A stretch of 64,000 nt of DNA from Anaerotalea alkaliphila (GTDB taxonomy: Bacteria; Bacillota; Clostridia; Lachnospirales; Vallitaleaceae). Every line of letters starts with the position of its first letter. Position 1 is the stretch's first letter. The stretch lies in the NCBI RefSeq assembly GCF_010179735.1, contig NZ_JAAEEH010000002.1:1-64000 (forward strand), read 5' to 3'. The notes below the pieces were generated by a model that searched no databases, was not told the DNA's origin, and saw only the letters and a program-made list of their open reading frames with translations. Shown one piece after another: positions 36,142-45,028 of the stretch. The position numbers were made by a program, and so were the translations under genes.

Positions 36142-36199
36142 AGCATAAAGGTGCCAGGCACTGTGAACATTCGTTCACAGTGCCTGGCACCTTTATGCT
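36142..36199. repeat. Perfect 27-bp inverted repeat with GGTGCCAGGCACTG core
   Basis: The arms 36142-36168 and 36173-36199 pair perfectly around ATTC. The core GGTGCCAGGCAC is itself near-palindromic and recalls dispersed palindromic repeats of Firmicutes. It can terminate the upstream gene. Its right end merges with a TATAAT box (36199-36204) in front of mfd. Confidence 0.9.
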
Positions 36200-36240
36200 A
36201 TAATGTTAGCAACAGAGTTCCGATGAAAGAAGAGGCGAGG

Positions 36241-39200
36241 ATGGAGAAAGAGATGGAAACGGATCAGATCATAGGACAACTCAAGGACTTGGAGGCCTTC
36301 GAGGCCATCCGCCACAGGATCCGGTACGGAGGGCTGCCGGTGTACGCCACGGGGGTGGCGGATTCCCAGAAGTGCCATTTCGTCCACGGGATCATGCCCC
36401 GGGGGCAGCGGCTGGTTGTCACCTACAACGAGCTGAAGGCCAAGGAGATGGCCGAGGACCTGCGGTACTTCACCGGGGGGGAGGTCCATTACTACCCCTC
36501 CAAGGACATCATATTCTACAGCGCCGATGTCCACAGCAACGACATCATCCGGGAGCGGATCCGGATCCTGGAGAAGCTGCTGTCCGGAGAGGAGGCCATG
36601 GTGGTGCTCTCAGTGGAGGCCCTGATGGACCCCCTGGTCCCCCCGGAGATGTTCCAGGGAAGCTTCCTGGAGGTGGAGACCGGCGGGGAGCTGGATATGA
36701 AATCCCTGCCCAAGGTCCTGGTGCGGATGGGCTACGAGCGGGTGGAGCAGGTGGAAAGCAAGGGGCAGTTCGCCATCCGGGGAGGCATCGTCGACCTGTA
36801 TCCGGTGCAGGAGGAGAACCTCTACCGGATCGAGCTTTTCGACACGGGGGTGGACTCCATCCGGCAGGTCAACCCGGAGAGCCAGCGCTCCATCCAGAAC
36901 GTGGAGCGGCTCCGGATCATCCCCGCCCGGGAGGTGGTGGTGGACCAGGCCGCCATGGAGCGGGCGGCGGCGGGAATCCGGAAGGACCTGGCCACCCTGG
37001 AGAAGAAATTCAAAGCCGCGGGGAACAAGGAAGCCCTGGAGCGGCTCAAAAGCCATGCCCAGGGGACCCTGGAGAAGGTGGAGAACCTGGGGAACTTCAG
37101 CGGCATAGAGAGCTGCTTCAACTACTATTTCGACCAGGCGGCCTCCCTGCTGGACTACATGCGGAAGCCTTTCCTGTTCCTGGACGAGCCGGTCCGGATC
37201 CAGGAGCGTTTCGCGGGGATCCAGAAGGAATTCACGGAAAGCATGGCCCACCGGTTCGAGAAGGGGTATCTGCTGCCGGGACAGATGAAGGTGGGGCACG
37301 ACCTGGCGGACATCCTGGGGCAGGTGGAGAAGCATCCGGTGGTCCTGTTGGGGACCCTGTACTCCCAGCGGAAGCTCCTGGACTACAAGTTCCATGTGGA
37401 GGTGGAGGTCAAGTCCGTGCTCCCCTACCACAACGACTTCGACAGTCTCCGGGGGGACATGAACTACCTCCTGGGGCAGGGATACCGGCTGGTGCTGCTC
37501 AGCGGCTCCCGGACCCGGGCCCAGCGCCTGGTCCAGCTCCTGGACGACTCCGGGATCCCCTCCTACTACCTGCCCCGTCGGGAGGTCCCCTTGGAGAAGG
37601 GGAAGGTGGCCGTAGGGGTGGGGAGCATCCACAAGGGCTTCCTCTACCCCCAGATCCAGTTCGGGGTCCTGACGGAGACCGAGCTCTCCGGCAGCGGCAA
37701 GAAGCGGGGAACCGCCCGGAAGAGCGGGAAGAAGCGGAACAAGATCGACTCCTTCACGGACCTGAAGGTGGGGGACCATGTGGTCCACGACAACTACGGG
37801 GTAGGGGTCTTCAGGGGCATCGAGACCATCGAGGTGGACGGGATCAGCAAGGACTTCATCAAGCTGGGATACCGGGACAACGGGAACCTCTACATCAGCA
37901 CCAACCAGCTGGACGTGATCCAGAAATACATCGGTGGGGAAGGCAAGCAACCCAAGCTGAACAAGCTGGGAGGGTCGGAATGGAAGAAGGCCAAGGCCAA
38001 GGTCCGGGGAGCAGTGGAGGAGCTGGCCAAGGACCTGGTGGAGCTCTACGCCCGCCGGGAAAACGAGAAGGGGCACGCCTACGGCCCCGACACCCCCTGG
38101 CAGCGGGAGTTCGAGGAGATGTTCCCCTATGAGGAGACGGACGACCAGCTGACGGCCATCGAGGAGACCAAGGCGGACATGGAAAGCGGCAAGATCATGG
38201 ACCGGCTGCTCTGCGGGGACGTGGGGTACGGCAAGACGGAGGTGGCCATCCGGGCGGCCTTCAAGGCGGTCCAGGAGGGGAAGCAGGTGGCCTACCTGGT
38301 CCCCACCACCATCCTGGCCCAGCAGCACTACAACAACTTCGTCCAGCGGATGAAGGACTTCCCCATCCAGGTGGAAGTCCTCTCCCGGTTCAGGAGCGCC
38401 AAGGAGCAGAAGGATGTCCTCAAGAACATGGAAAAGGGGCTGGTGGACATCGTCATCGGGACCCATCGGCTGGTTTCCAAGGACGTCCGCTTCAAGGACC
38501 TGGGCCTGCTGATCATCGACGAGGAGCAGCGCTTCGGGGTGGCCCACAAGGAGAAGATCAAGAAGATGAAGGAGACCGTGGACGTCCTCACCCTCACGGC
38601 CACCCCCATCCCCCGGACCCTCCACATGAGCCTGGTGGGGGTCCGGGACATGAGCATCCTGGAGCAGCCTCCCCAGGAGCGCCAGCCCATCCAGACCTAT
38701 GTCCTGGAGCATGACGAGGAGCTGGTGAAGGACGCCATCTACCGGGAACTCTCCCGGGAGGGGCAGGTCTACTACGTCTACAACCGGGTGGACAACATCC
38801 AGGACGTGGCGGGGAGGATCAAGGCCCTGGTCCCCGAGGCGGAGGTGGCCTTCGCCCACGGGCAGATGAGCGAGCGGGAGCTGGAGAACATCATGTTCGA
38901 CTTCATCAACGGGGAGATCGACGTCCTGGTCTCCACCACCATCATCGAGACGGGGCTGGACATCGGGAACGTGAACACCATCATCATCCAGGACGCCGAC
39001 CGCATGGGCCTCTCCCAGCTCTACCAGCTCCGGGGGCGGGTGGGCCGGACCAACCGGCTGGCCTTCGCCTACCTGACCTACCGGCGGGACAAGATCCTCC
39101 AGGAGACCGCGGAAAAAAGGCTGACCGCCATCCGGGAGTTCACGGAATTCGGCTCCGGCTTCAAGATCGCCATGCGGGACCTGGAGATCCGGGGTGCCGG

Positions 39201-39774
39201 GAACCTGCTGGGCCAGCGGCAGCACGGCCACATGGACGCCGTAGGCTACGACATGTACTGCAAGCTGCTGGAGGAGGCCGTCCACCAGCACCAGTTGGGG
39301 GACGGTCCGGCCAGGGAGAAGTTCGAGACCAGCATCGAGATGGATGTGGACGCCTACATCCCCGGAACCTACATCGAGGACGAGGTCCGGAAGATCGAAA
39401 GCTACAAGAAGATCGCCGCCATCCAGAAGGAGGAGGATTACCTGGATGTCCAGGAAGAGCTTCTGGACCGCTACGGGGAGCTGCCCCAGCCGGTGCAAAA
39501 CCTCCTGGAGATCGCCCTGGTGAAGGCCATGGCCCACGACGTGGACATCCTGAAAGTGGAGGAGCGGAAGGGGAAGGTCCTCCTGGAGGTCAAGCAGGAC
39601 GCGGCCCTCCAGGCGGAGAAGCTGCCGGCCCTCATCGCCAGGCACCCCAAGCGCCTCCGCTTCACGGTCCACGAGCGCCCCTACTTCACCCTTCTGCTCC
39701 AGGATGTGGACAGGAAGGAAATATTCAGTCATATTAAGAATACGTTACAAGACATAAAAGAATTGATGTCCTAG
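36241..39774 (+). CDS. mfd: Transcription-repair coupling factor
   Basis: This 1177-residue protein has the full length for Mfd, which displaces stalled RNA polymerase and recruits UvrA. The N-terminal part is the UvrB-like region (residues 1-350). The RNA polymerase-interacting CarD-like domain is at about 500-570 (LKVGDHVVHDNYGVGVFRGI). The RecG-like translocase has Walker A GDVGYGKTEVA, DEEQRFGV and LTATPIPRTLHM, and the TRG region follows. I choose ATG 36241 (MEKEMETDQI), since the in-frame ATG at 36223 lacks a ribosome-binding site. A TATAAT box at 36199-36204 is a likely -10. Confidence 0.96.
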   Translation: MEKEMETDQIIGQLKDLEAFEAIRHRIRYGGLPVYATGVADSQKCHFVHGIMPRGQRLVVTYNELKAKEMAEDLRYFTGGEVHYYPSKDIIFYSADVHSNDIIRERIRILEKLLSGEEAMVVLSVEALMDPLVPPEMFQGSFLEVETGGELDMKSLPKVLVRMGYERVEQVESKGQFAIRGGIVDLYPVQEENLYRIELFDTGVDSIRQVNPESQRSIQNVERLRIIPAREVVVDQAAMERAAAGIRKDLATLEKKFKAAGNKEALERLKSHAQGTLEKVENLGNFSGIESCFNYYFDQAASLLDYMRKPFLFLDEPVRIQERFAGIQKEFTESMAHRFEKGYLLPGQMKVGHDLADILGQVEKHPVVLLGTLYSQRKLLDYKFHVEVEVKSVLPYHNDFDSLRGDMNYLLGQGYRLVLLSGSRTRAQRLVQLLDDSGIPSYYLPRREVPLEKGKVAVGVGSIHKGFLYPQIQFGVLTETELSGSGKKRGTARKSGKKRNKIDSFTDLKVGDHVVHDNYGVGVFRGIETIEVDGISKDFIKLGYRDNGNLYISTNQLDVIQKYIGGEGKQPKLNKLGGSEWKKAKAKVRGAVEELAKDLVELYARRENEKGHAYGPDTPWQREFEEMFPYEETDDQLTAIEETKADMESGKIMDRLLCGDVGYGKTEVAIRAAFKAVQEGKQVAYLVPTTILAQQHYNNFVQRMKDFPIQVEVLSRFRSAKEQKDVLKNMEKGLVDIVIGTHRLVSKDVRFKDLGLLIIDEEQRFGVAHKEKIKKMKETVDVLTLTATPIPRTLHMSLVGVRDMSILEQPPQERQPIQTYVLEHDEELVKDAIYRELSREGQVYYVYNRVDNIQDVAGRIKALVPEAEVAFAHGQMSERELENIMFDFINGEIDVLVSTTIIETGLDIGNVNTIIIQDADRMGLSQLYQLRGRVGRTNRLAFAYLTYRRDKILQETAEKRLTAIREFTEFGSGFKIAMRDLEIRGAGNLLGQRQHGHMDAVGYDMYCKLLEEAVHQHQLGDGPAREKFETSIEMDVDAYIPGTYIEDEVRKIESYKKIAAIQKEEDYLDVQEELLDRYGELPQPVQNLLEIALVKAMAHDVDILKVEERKGKVLLEVKQDAALQAEKLPALIARHPKRLRFTVHERPYFTLLLQDVDRKEIFSHIKNTLQDIKELMS

Positions 39775-39791
39775 AAGCCCTGGCCTATAAT
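39763..39791 (+). promoter_or_regulatory. Predicted promoter of the PrsA-like lipoprotein gene
   Basis: TTGATG (39763-39768), a 17-bp spacer and TATAAT (39786-39791). The -35 box lies within the last codons of mfd. Confidence 0.6.
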
Positions 39792-39833
39792 GAAGGGGAG
39801 GGAAATGACGCAAAAAAGGAACGGTGGTTTCAC

Positions 39834-40877
39834 ATGGGACAGATGAACCGGAGATTCAAGCTGGCCGCAGCCAGGGCATCGGCCCTATTGCTGGCGGCCT
39901 TCATGCTTTTTGCGGGATGCGGCAGGGAACCGGAAGGGAAGGACCCTGTGGTGGTCACGGTGAACGGCTGGGAAGCCTCCCGCGCGGAAGTGATGCTCTA
40001 CATGCTCCAGGTCCAGACCGAGTTCGAACGGGCGGCCGGACCGGGGGTCTGGGAGATCGAGGACTTCAGCGGAGGCAAGACCGCCTCGGAGGTGGCCAAG
40101 CAAGGGGCCCTGGACAACCTGGTGCGGGTTAAGGTCCTGAACGCCAAGGCCCGGGAGACGGGGCTGGAGGTGCCGGCGGACCTGGCCTCCCTGGTGGAGC
40201 GTCAGGCGGACGACCATTACAGCGCCTTGGAACCGGCCTACCGGGACGGGAACCACATCACCCGGGACCTGGTGCGCAAGGTTTTCCTGGAGTTCCAGCT
40301 GGCCGCCATCATGGGGGAGTCCGTGGCCGCGGAGGTCCAGCCCACCCAGGAGGAAATCCGGCAGCGGCTGGACCGGATGGAAGCGTACGCCCAGATTGCA
40401 GGCCTGGACCAGGAGAAGCTCCATGAGGATTACACCCTGGGCTACCTGCGGGTGGGCAAGGCCGATGGCCCCCAAGCCAGGGAACTGCTGGAGGAGGCCA
40501 GGATCCAGGTGGAGGAAGGGGCTTCCCTGGAGGAGGCGGGAGAGGCCTGGTTCGGGGAGGAGGTCCCCTACAGCCTGGGCACCCTGGAGGCCAGCCGCCT
40601 GACGGCGGACCCCCGGCATCTGGAGGCCTTCACCAAGGCCCCTGGAGAGGTCACCCGGATCCTGGAGGACCAGGACGGGTTCCTTTTCTTCCTGGTGGAG
40701 GGCATCGCCCCCGGGGAACCCGATCCGGAGATCTACCGCCGATGGCTGGACGGCCAGACGGAAGCGGCGAAGGAACTGCTTAGGAGGGAGACCTTCGAAC
40801 GGATCTACCAGGAATGGAAGCTGAACGCCCAGGTCCAGGTCAGGGAAGACCTGTGGAGCGGAATTAGGATCCAGTGA
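39834..40877 (+). CDS. PrsA/SurA-like lipoprotein (putative foldase)
   Basis: This 347-residue lipoprotein has a signal (RFKLAAARASALLLAAFMLFAGCG) with the lipobox Cys at about residue 28. A SurA-N/trigger-like helical region follows (VVVTVNGWEASRAEVMLYMLQVQTEF). The middle looks like a PpiC parvulin domain in degenerate form (YTLGYLRVGKADGPQARELLEEARIQVEEGASLEEAGEAW...). Such PrsA-type proteins help secreted proteins fold outside the membrane. Prolyl isomerase activity is not assured because I cannot see the typical parvulin catalytic residues. It is followed by a long bidirectional hairpin. Confidence 0.78.
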   Translation: MGQMNRRFKLAAARASALLLAAFMLFAGCGREPEGKDPVVVTVNGWEASRAEVMLYMLQVQTEFERAAGPGVWEIEDFSGGKTASEVAKQGALDNLVRVKVLNAKARETGLEVPADLASLVERQADDHYSALEPAYRDGNHITRDLVRKVFLEFQLAAIMGESVAAEVQPTQEEIRQRLDRMEAYAQIAGLDQEKLHEDYTLGYLRVGKADGPQARELLEEARIQVEEGASLEEAGEAWFGEEVPYSLGTLEASRLTADPRHLEAFTKAPGEVTRILEDQDGFLFFLVEGIAPGEPDPEIYRRWLDGQTEAAKELLRRETFERIYQEWKLNAQVQVREDLWSGIRIQ

Positions 40878-40897
40878 CGGAAAACAGGAAGGACAAC

Positions 40898-40953
40898 AAA
40901 AAGCTGGGGCAAAACCACATGCGGAGACGCATTTGGTTTTGCCCCAGCTTTTT
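40898..40953. terminator. Long bidirectional terminator between the PrsA-like gene and corA
   Basis: A 20-bp perfect outer stem (40898-40917 with 40934-40953) encloses an ATGCG-GAGA-CGCAT inner stem. AAAAA and TTTTT ends serve both convergent genes. Confidence 0.9.
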
Positions 40954-40984
40954 CCATTTCCATGGAAGGGGAAGGGATCCGGGC

Positions 40985-41929
40985 CTAGAACAGGTTCTTC
41001 TTCAGCATGACGAGCCCCAGGACCCCGGCGATCACACTGGAGATCAGGAAGATCCAGAGGAAGGCGTGTGGTTCGTCCGCCAGGGGAACCGCCACGTTCA
41101 TGCCGAAGAAGCTGGCCACGATGGTGGGGATGGACAGGACGATGGTGATGGAGGCCAGGATCTTCATGACGATGTTCAGGTTGTTGGAGATCACGGAGGC
41201 GAAGGCGTCCATGGTCCCGCTCAGGATGTTGCTGTAGATGCCGCTCATCTCGATGGCCTGCTTGTTCTCGATGATGACGTCCTCCAGGATTTCCTGGTCT
41301 TCGGGATACATCTTGACGGGATTGAAGCGCATCATCTTCTCCAGCACCACCTCGTTGCTCTTCAGGGAGGTGGAGAAATACACCAGGGACTTCTCCAGGC
41401 CAAGGAGCTGGATCAGCTCCTTGTTCTTCAGGGAACGGTGGAGCTCCATCTCGACCTGATTGCTGCGCCTGTCGATCTGGCGCAGGTACTGGAGGTAAAA
41501 GGCGGCGTTCTTGTACAGGATCTGGAAGATGAACCGGGTCTTCTTGTAGGTGAAGAAGCCTTTCACCCGCCGGTTGATGAAATCGTCCAGGATGGCGTGC
41601 TCCTTCATGCAGATGGTGATGATGTTGTGGTCGCTGACGATGATGGACATGGGGACGGTGATGTAGAGTCCCGCGTACTCCTCGCTGCTGGCCACAGGGA
41701 TGTCGATGATGATCAGGGTGTAGTCCTCGTCGGTCTCTATCCGGGAGCGCTCCTCTTCGTCCAGGGCGGCCAGGATGAAATCCTCGGGAACATCCAGGGC
41801 CATCTTCAAGAAGGTGATTTCCTCCGGTGTGGGTTGGACCAGGTTGATCCAGGCCCCCTTCTGTATGTTTTCTATTTGCAGGAACTCCGTACCGGTGGGC
41901 AGGTCATTGGTCATGAATATTTGCAGCAT
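40985..41929 (-). CDS. corA: CorA-family divalent cation (magnesium) transporter
   Basis: This 314-residue protein has a cytoplasmic N-terminal domain (about 1-230), a long helix, and two C-terminal membrane helices. FFGMNVAVP after the first gives the GMN signature of the CorA/MIT selectivity loop. The pore loop after GMN (VPLADEPHAF) is rather polar. The end LKKNLF is basic. It moves Mg2+ or other divalent cations such as Co2+ or Ni2+ down a gradient as a pentamer. ATG 41929 follows aggaggtgattt. Its promoter and the pilus-operon promoter lie back to back. Confidence 0.93.
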   Translation of the reverse strand: MLQIFMTNDLPTGTEFLQIENIQKGAWINLVQPTPEEITFLKMALDVPEDFILAALDEEERSRIETDEDYTLIIIDIPVASSEEYAGLYITVPMSIIVSDHNIITICMKEHAILDDFINRRVKGFFTYKKTRFIFQILYKNAAFYLQYLRQIDRRSNQVEMELHRSLKNKELIQLLGLEKSLVYFSTSLKSNEVVLEKMMRFNPVKMYPEDQEILEDVIIENKQAIEMSGIYSNILSGTMDAFASVISNNLNIVMKILASITIVLSIPTIVASFFGMNVAVPLADEPHAFLWIFLISSVIAGVLGLVMLKKNLF

Positions 41930-41973
41930 GGGAAATCACCTCCATTAGGTTTGTAAGCGGTCGCGCCCTCTTT

Positions 41974-42002
41974 ACATTAGCATCTGGAGGGGGCAAAGTC
42001 AA
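41974..42002 (-). promoter_or_regulatory. Predicted corA promoter
   Basis: On the minus strand TTGACT (41997-42002), a 17-bp spacer and TAATGT (41974-41979). Confidence 0.6.
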
Positions 42003-42020
42003 TAAAGTTGTTGCAAAGTT

Positions 42021-42050
42021 GCAACCCAGGGTGGCGGCGGGCGTGGATTG
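42021..42050 (+). promoter_or_regulatory. Conserved 30-bp element upstream of the Tad-like operon promoter (copy 1)
   Basis: The element starts GCAACCCAGGGTGGCGGCGG and ends TGGATTG. A second copy at 58759-58788 differs at two positions. In both places a -10-like box follows at nearly the same distance (21 and 22 bases), suggesting an activator-binding site or extended promoter element. Confidence 0.65.
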
Positions 42051-42076
42051 ATATGCTCGTCCACCTGGGCCATAAT
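42048..42076 (+). promoter_or_regulatory. Predicted promoter of the Tad-like operon
   Basis: TTGATA (42048-42053), a 17-bp spacer and CATAAT (42071-42076). The -35 box overlaps the end of the conserved element. Confidence 0.55.
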
Positions 42077-42118
42077 GGTCCCAAGGGGCCAAGGCGCCCG
42101 GAAAGGGAGGGACCGGCT

Positions 42119-43582
42119 GTGGAAGTGGAAAAAGAAGGGATACTGCTGGGGAGGTACCAGGTCCTTAAGGAACTGGGCCGGGGCGGGGGAGGCCAGGTCT
42201 TCCAGGTGCGCCACCTGCGGCTGAACAACCTGTGGGCGGTGAAGAGGGTCCGGGTGGGAGACCAGGACGCCCTCCGGGAATACCGGCTCCTGAAGGACCT
42301 GGACCATCCGGGGATTCCCCGGACCATCGACATCGAAGAGGAAGGAGGGAGCCTGTACCTGGTACAGGAATATGTGGAGGGTACGACCCTGCTGGACTAC
42401 AAGGCCCAAAACCCCGGCATCCCGGAGGAGGAATGCGTGGACTACATGCTCCAGCTGGCCGACATCCTGGCCTACCTCCACGGCTTCGCGGACACCCCCA
42501 TCCATTACAGGGACATCAAGCCGGAGAACATCCTCCGGACCCCCCAGGGGAGGCTGAAGCTGGTGGACTTCGGCATCGCCAGCACCCGGGAGGAAGGGGA
42601 AGGGGGCATCCCCCTGGGGACCAGGGCCTATGCGGCGCCGGAGCAGTACGGCATGGCCGCCAGCGACGGAAGGACCGACATCTTCTCCCTGGGGGTGGTG
42701 ATGTACTTCCTCCTGACAGGGCTCCATCTCCTGGACCCGCCCTACAGGATCCAGCCCCTGGGCGGGCTGAACAGCGAGGCCACCCAAGCCTTCGGGGAAA
42801 TCCTCCGGAAATGCACCATGACCCTCCCGGCCAAGCGCTACCAGGACGTGGGGGAGCTCAGGAAGGCCCTGGAGGGCCTGCGGCGGGACCGGCTGGCCGG
42901 GGAGGCGGCGGACCTTTCCGAGCGCTTTGGCGGCAAGCCCATCCTGGTCTGGGGGATCCGGAGCAGGATGGGCGCCACCCACATCGCCATCCTGCTGGGG
43001 AGCTGCCTGGTGAAAAGGGGCTTCAAGGTGGCCCTCCTGGAATGGAACGGCTCCCGGGACTTCCAGCGGTTGGAGCACCGTTCCCGGGACGCGGTCTCCT
43101 GCCGGGACCGGTTCACCAAGGGGGGCCTGGACTTCTACCCGGAGTGCCGGACCCGCCTCCCCCGGAAGGGGCAGCTCCCCTCCTACGACTATGTGGTGGT
43201 GGACGGAGGCTGGAAAGGCCGGGAGACGGAGGAGCCCCAAGCCCCCGGAGCCCTCCGGTTCCTGGTGGCCGGGGGCAAGGAATGGGAGCTGGAGGCTTTC
43301 GAGGAGTACCACCTGGGGCCGGAAGCGGGGGAAGCGGTGGACAGCCGCTACCTCTTCAACTTCCTTGAAGAGGAGGCCTTCGGAGGGATCCGGGAGGACG
43401 CCTCCCCCAGGGTCAGCCACCGGGTGCCCTACTGTCCGGACCCCTTCGCCCCTGGGGAGGAAACCCTCCGGGAAGTGGACAAGTGGCTGGACCTGGAAGG
43501 AATCTGTGGAAAAAAGGAGGAAAGCCCATGGGGATTTTCAAGAAAAGGGAGGAAGGCCCGAAAAGGGGCGGCGTCCGGCTGA
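42119..43582 (+). CDS. Ser/Thr protein kinase fused to a degenerate MinD/ParA-like domain
   Basis: This 487-residue protein starts at GTG 42119, 7 bases after GGGAGGGA. The N-terminal kinase (about residues 10-270) has the Gly-rich loop GRGGGGQVFQV, the AVK lysine (WAVKRV), catalytic YRDIKPENIL, DFG in LVDFGIA and APEQYG, so it should be active. The C-terminal half (about 280-470) looks like a MinD/CpaE-type NTPase fold. GIRSRMGATHIAILLGSCLV replaces the P-loop and lacks the signature Lys; VALLEWNGSRDF and YDYVVVDGG recall later MinD motifs. There is no membrane helix or PASTA domain, so it is cytoplasmic. It heads the Tad-like operon and overlaps the next gene, its paralog, by 55 bases. It may couple phosphorylation to pilus assembly (inference). 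Confidence 0.87.
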   Translation: MEVEKEGILLGRYQVLKELGRGGGGQVFQVRHLRLNNLWAVKRVRVGDQDALREYRLLKDLDHPGIPRTIDIEEEGGSLYLVQEYVEGTTLLDYKAQNPGIPEEECVDYMLQLADILAYLHGFADTPIHYRDIKPENILRTPQGRLKLVDFGIASTREEGEGGIPLGTRAYAAPEQYGMAASDGRTDIFSLGVVMYFLLTGLHLLDPPYRIQPLGGLNSEATQAFGEILRKCTMTLPAKRYQDVGELRKALEGLRRDRLAGEAADLSERFGGKPILVWGIRSRMGATHIAILLGSCLVKRGFKVALLEWNGSRDFQRLEHRSRDAVSCRDRFTKGGLDFYPECRTRLPRKGQLPSYDYVVVDGGWKGRETEEPQAPGALRFLVAGGKEWELEAFEEYHLGPEAGEAVDSRYLFNFLEEEAFGGIREDASPRVSHRVPYCPDPFAPGEETLREVDKWLDLEGICGKKEESPWGFSRKGRKARKGAASG

Positions 43583-44142
43583 TCGGCGTCTGCGGGGTGG
43601 TCCCCGGCGGGGGCGCCACCCACACCGCCATCCTGCTGGCCAACTATCTCCGGCAGAAAAGGCGCCGGGTGGCCCTGCTGGAATGGAACGGGAAGGAGGA
43701 CTTCGCCAAGCTCCAGCGGTTCTACGAGGGCAGGAGCTACCGGGACGGGGAGGGGAGGCGGTTCTCCATCGGCGGGGTGGACTACTACAAGGCCTTTACC
43801 CTGGAGGACCTGCCCGCCATCCTGGAGCGCAGGTACGACGACATCCTCTTCGACAAGGGCAGCCGCCCCGGGGGAGGCCAGGACCGGATCTTCTGCGAGG
43901 TGAACCTGCTGGTGGCCCACGCCAGCGAATGGCGGCAGGAGGGGCTGCTGGAATGCTGGGAAGGCCGGCAGGGGGCGGGAGGCCTGGGGGAGAACTGGCA
44001 GGTCCTGGTGCCCCTGGGGATCGAGGAGAACATCCGGAGCCTCCAGAAGCGGGTGGGCATGCCCATCCACCGGATCGGCTGCTTCGAGGACCCCTTCACC
44101 AAAAACAAGGCGCTGCTGGAGGTCTTCGGCAAGGTCCTTTGA
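43528..44142 (+). CDS. MinD/CpaE-like protein with degenerate P-loop
   Basis: This 204-residue protein starts at ATG 43528 after aaggagg, inside the end of the kinase gene. LIGVCGVVPGGGATHTAILLANYL followed by VALLEWNGKEDF is strikingly like the C-terminal domain of the upstream kinase, so this gene and that domain are paralogs. The P-loop position lacks the essential Lys, so ATP hydrolysis is doubtful. YDDILFDKGSRPGG resembles the MinD switch II region. CpaE/TadZ proteins position Tad pili at the cell pole and are often degenerate ATPases, which fits the location. The function is an inference. Confidence 0.7.
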   Translation: MGIFKKREEGPKRGGVRLIGVCGVVPGGGATHTAILLANYLRQKRRRVALLEWNGKEDFAKLQRFYEGRSYRDGEGRRFSIGGVDYYKAFTLEDLPAILERRYDDILFDKGSRPGGGQDRIFCEVNLLVAHASEWRQEGLLECWEGRQGAGGLGENWQVLVPLGIEENIRSLQKRVGMPIHRIGCFEDPFTKNKALLEVFGKVL

Positions 44143-44179
44143 CCCGACGGGGGCGGAGGCAACAGGAAAGGGAGGTCGA

Positions 44180-45016
44180 ATGATGTCGTTGATCGGACAG
44201 AGGAAGAGGAACCTGCTGCTGGGGATCCTGGGAGGCGCCCTGCTGGGGGCAGCCCTGGCCCTGGGGGCGTCGGGGATCCTGGACAGGAAGGAGGAGGCCC
44301 AGGCCCCCCCGGTCCAGTCGGTGGTGGTGGCCAGGAACACCATCCCCTGGGGGACGACCATCGCCCGGGAGGACCTGGGGATGGAGCTGATGGAGACGGA
44401 CCGGCTGCCGGAAGGGACGGCCGGGGTCTGGGAAACGGTGGCGGGCCGGGTGGCCCTCTTCGACATCCCCCCGGGCACCATTTTGACGGAGGCCATGAGC
44501 AGTCCCTGGGAGAAGCCCCCGGACGGGCTCCGGCTCCACGAGTACGAAAGCTTCCTCCTGCCGTGGAAGCTGGGGGTGGCGGACCGGGTGGACGTGCGGA
44601 TCCAGTTCCCCACGGGGGAGGATTTCGTGGTCCTCACCCACAAGAAGGTGGAGGACATGGACCGGGAGAACAACCGGATCTGGATGGTCCTGGAGGAGGA
44701 GGAGCTCCTGCGGATGTCCAGCGCCCTGGTGGACACCCTGCTGGGTGCCGGGACCCGGCTGTACCTGGTCCCCTATGTGGAGCCCAAGCTCCAGGCCCCG
44801 GCGGCGGTGGACTATCCGGTCAACAAGAAGGTGCTGGCCCTGCTGGCCCGGAACCCGGGATACGGGGACCAGCTGGCGAAGGAGCTGGAACTGCTGCGCC
44901 GGGGGCAACTTGAGGGGAACCTGGCCGCCTCCGACCCGGAACTGGTCCGGGCGGTGGAGCAGGTGCTGGGGGTGGAACCCGTGCCGGACCGGCCTTTGGA
45001 TCCGGTGGACTTTTAG
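44180..45016 (+). CDS. CpaB/RcpC-like SAF-domain protein
   Basis: This 278-residue protein has an N-terminal membrane anchor (NLLLGILGGALLGAALALGASGIL). A SAF domain then starts at about residue 44: VQSVVVARNTIPWGTTIAREDLGMELM and AGRVALFDIPPGTILTEAM. It is typical of CpaB/RcpC, a periplasmic or cell-wall-side assembly protein of Flp/Tad pili. A beta-rich region with YESFLLPWKLGVADRVDVRI and a long helical C-terminal part follow. The start is ATG 44180 or the adjacent ATG 44183, after gggagg. It lies 37 bases after the MinD-like gene. Confidence 0.82.
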   Translation: MMSLIGQRKRNLLLGILGGALLGAALALGASGILDRKEEAQAPPVQSVVVARNTIPWGTTIAREDLGMELMETDRLPEGTAGVWETVAGRVALFDIPPGTILTEAMSSPWEKPPDGLRLHEYESFLLPWKLGVADRVDVRIQFPTGEDFVVLTHKKVEDMDRENNRIWMVLEEEELLRMSSALVDTLLGAGTRLYLVPYVEPKLQAPAAVDYPVNKKVLALLARNPGYGDQLAKELELLRRGQLEGNLAASDPELVRAVEQVLGVEPVPDRPLDPVDF

Positions 45017-45028
45017 GAGGAGGAGACA

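Noticed and set aside
36610-39732. Very long open frame on the minus strand opposite mfd (about 1040 codons)
   Set aside because: It is the antisense shadow of a high-GC gene. It has no ribosome-binding site, no family similarity, and a His/Leu/Val/Gly-rich composition typical of such artefacts.
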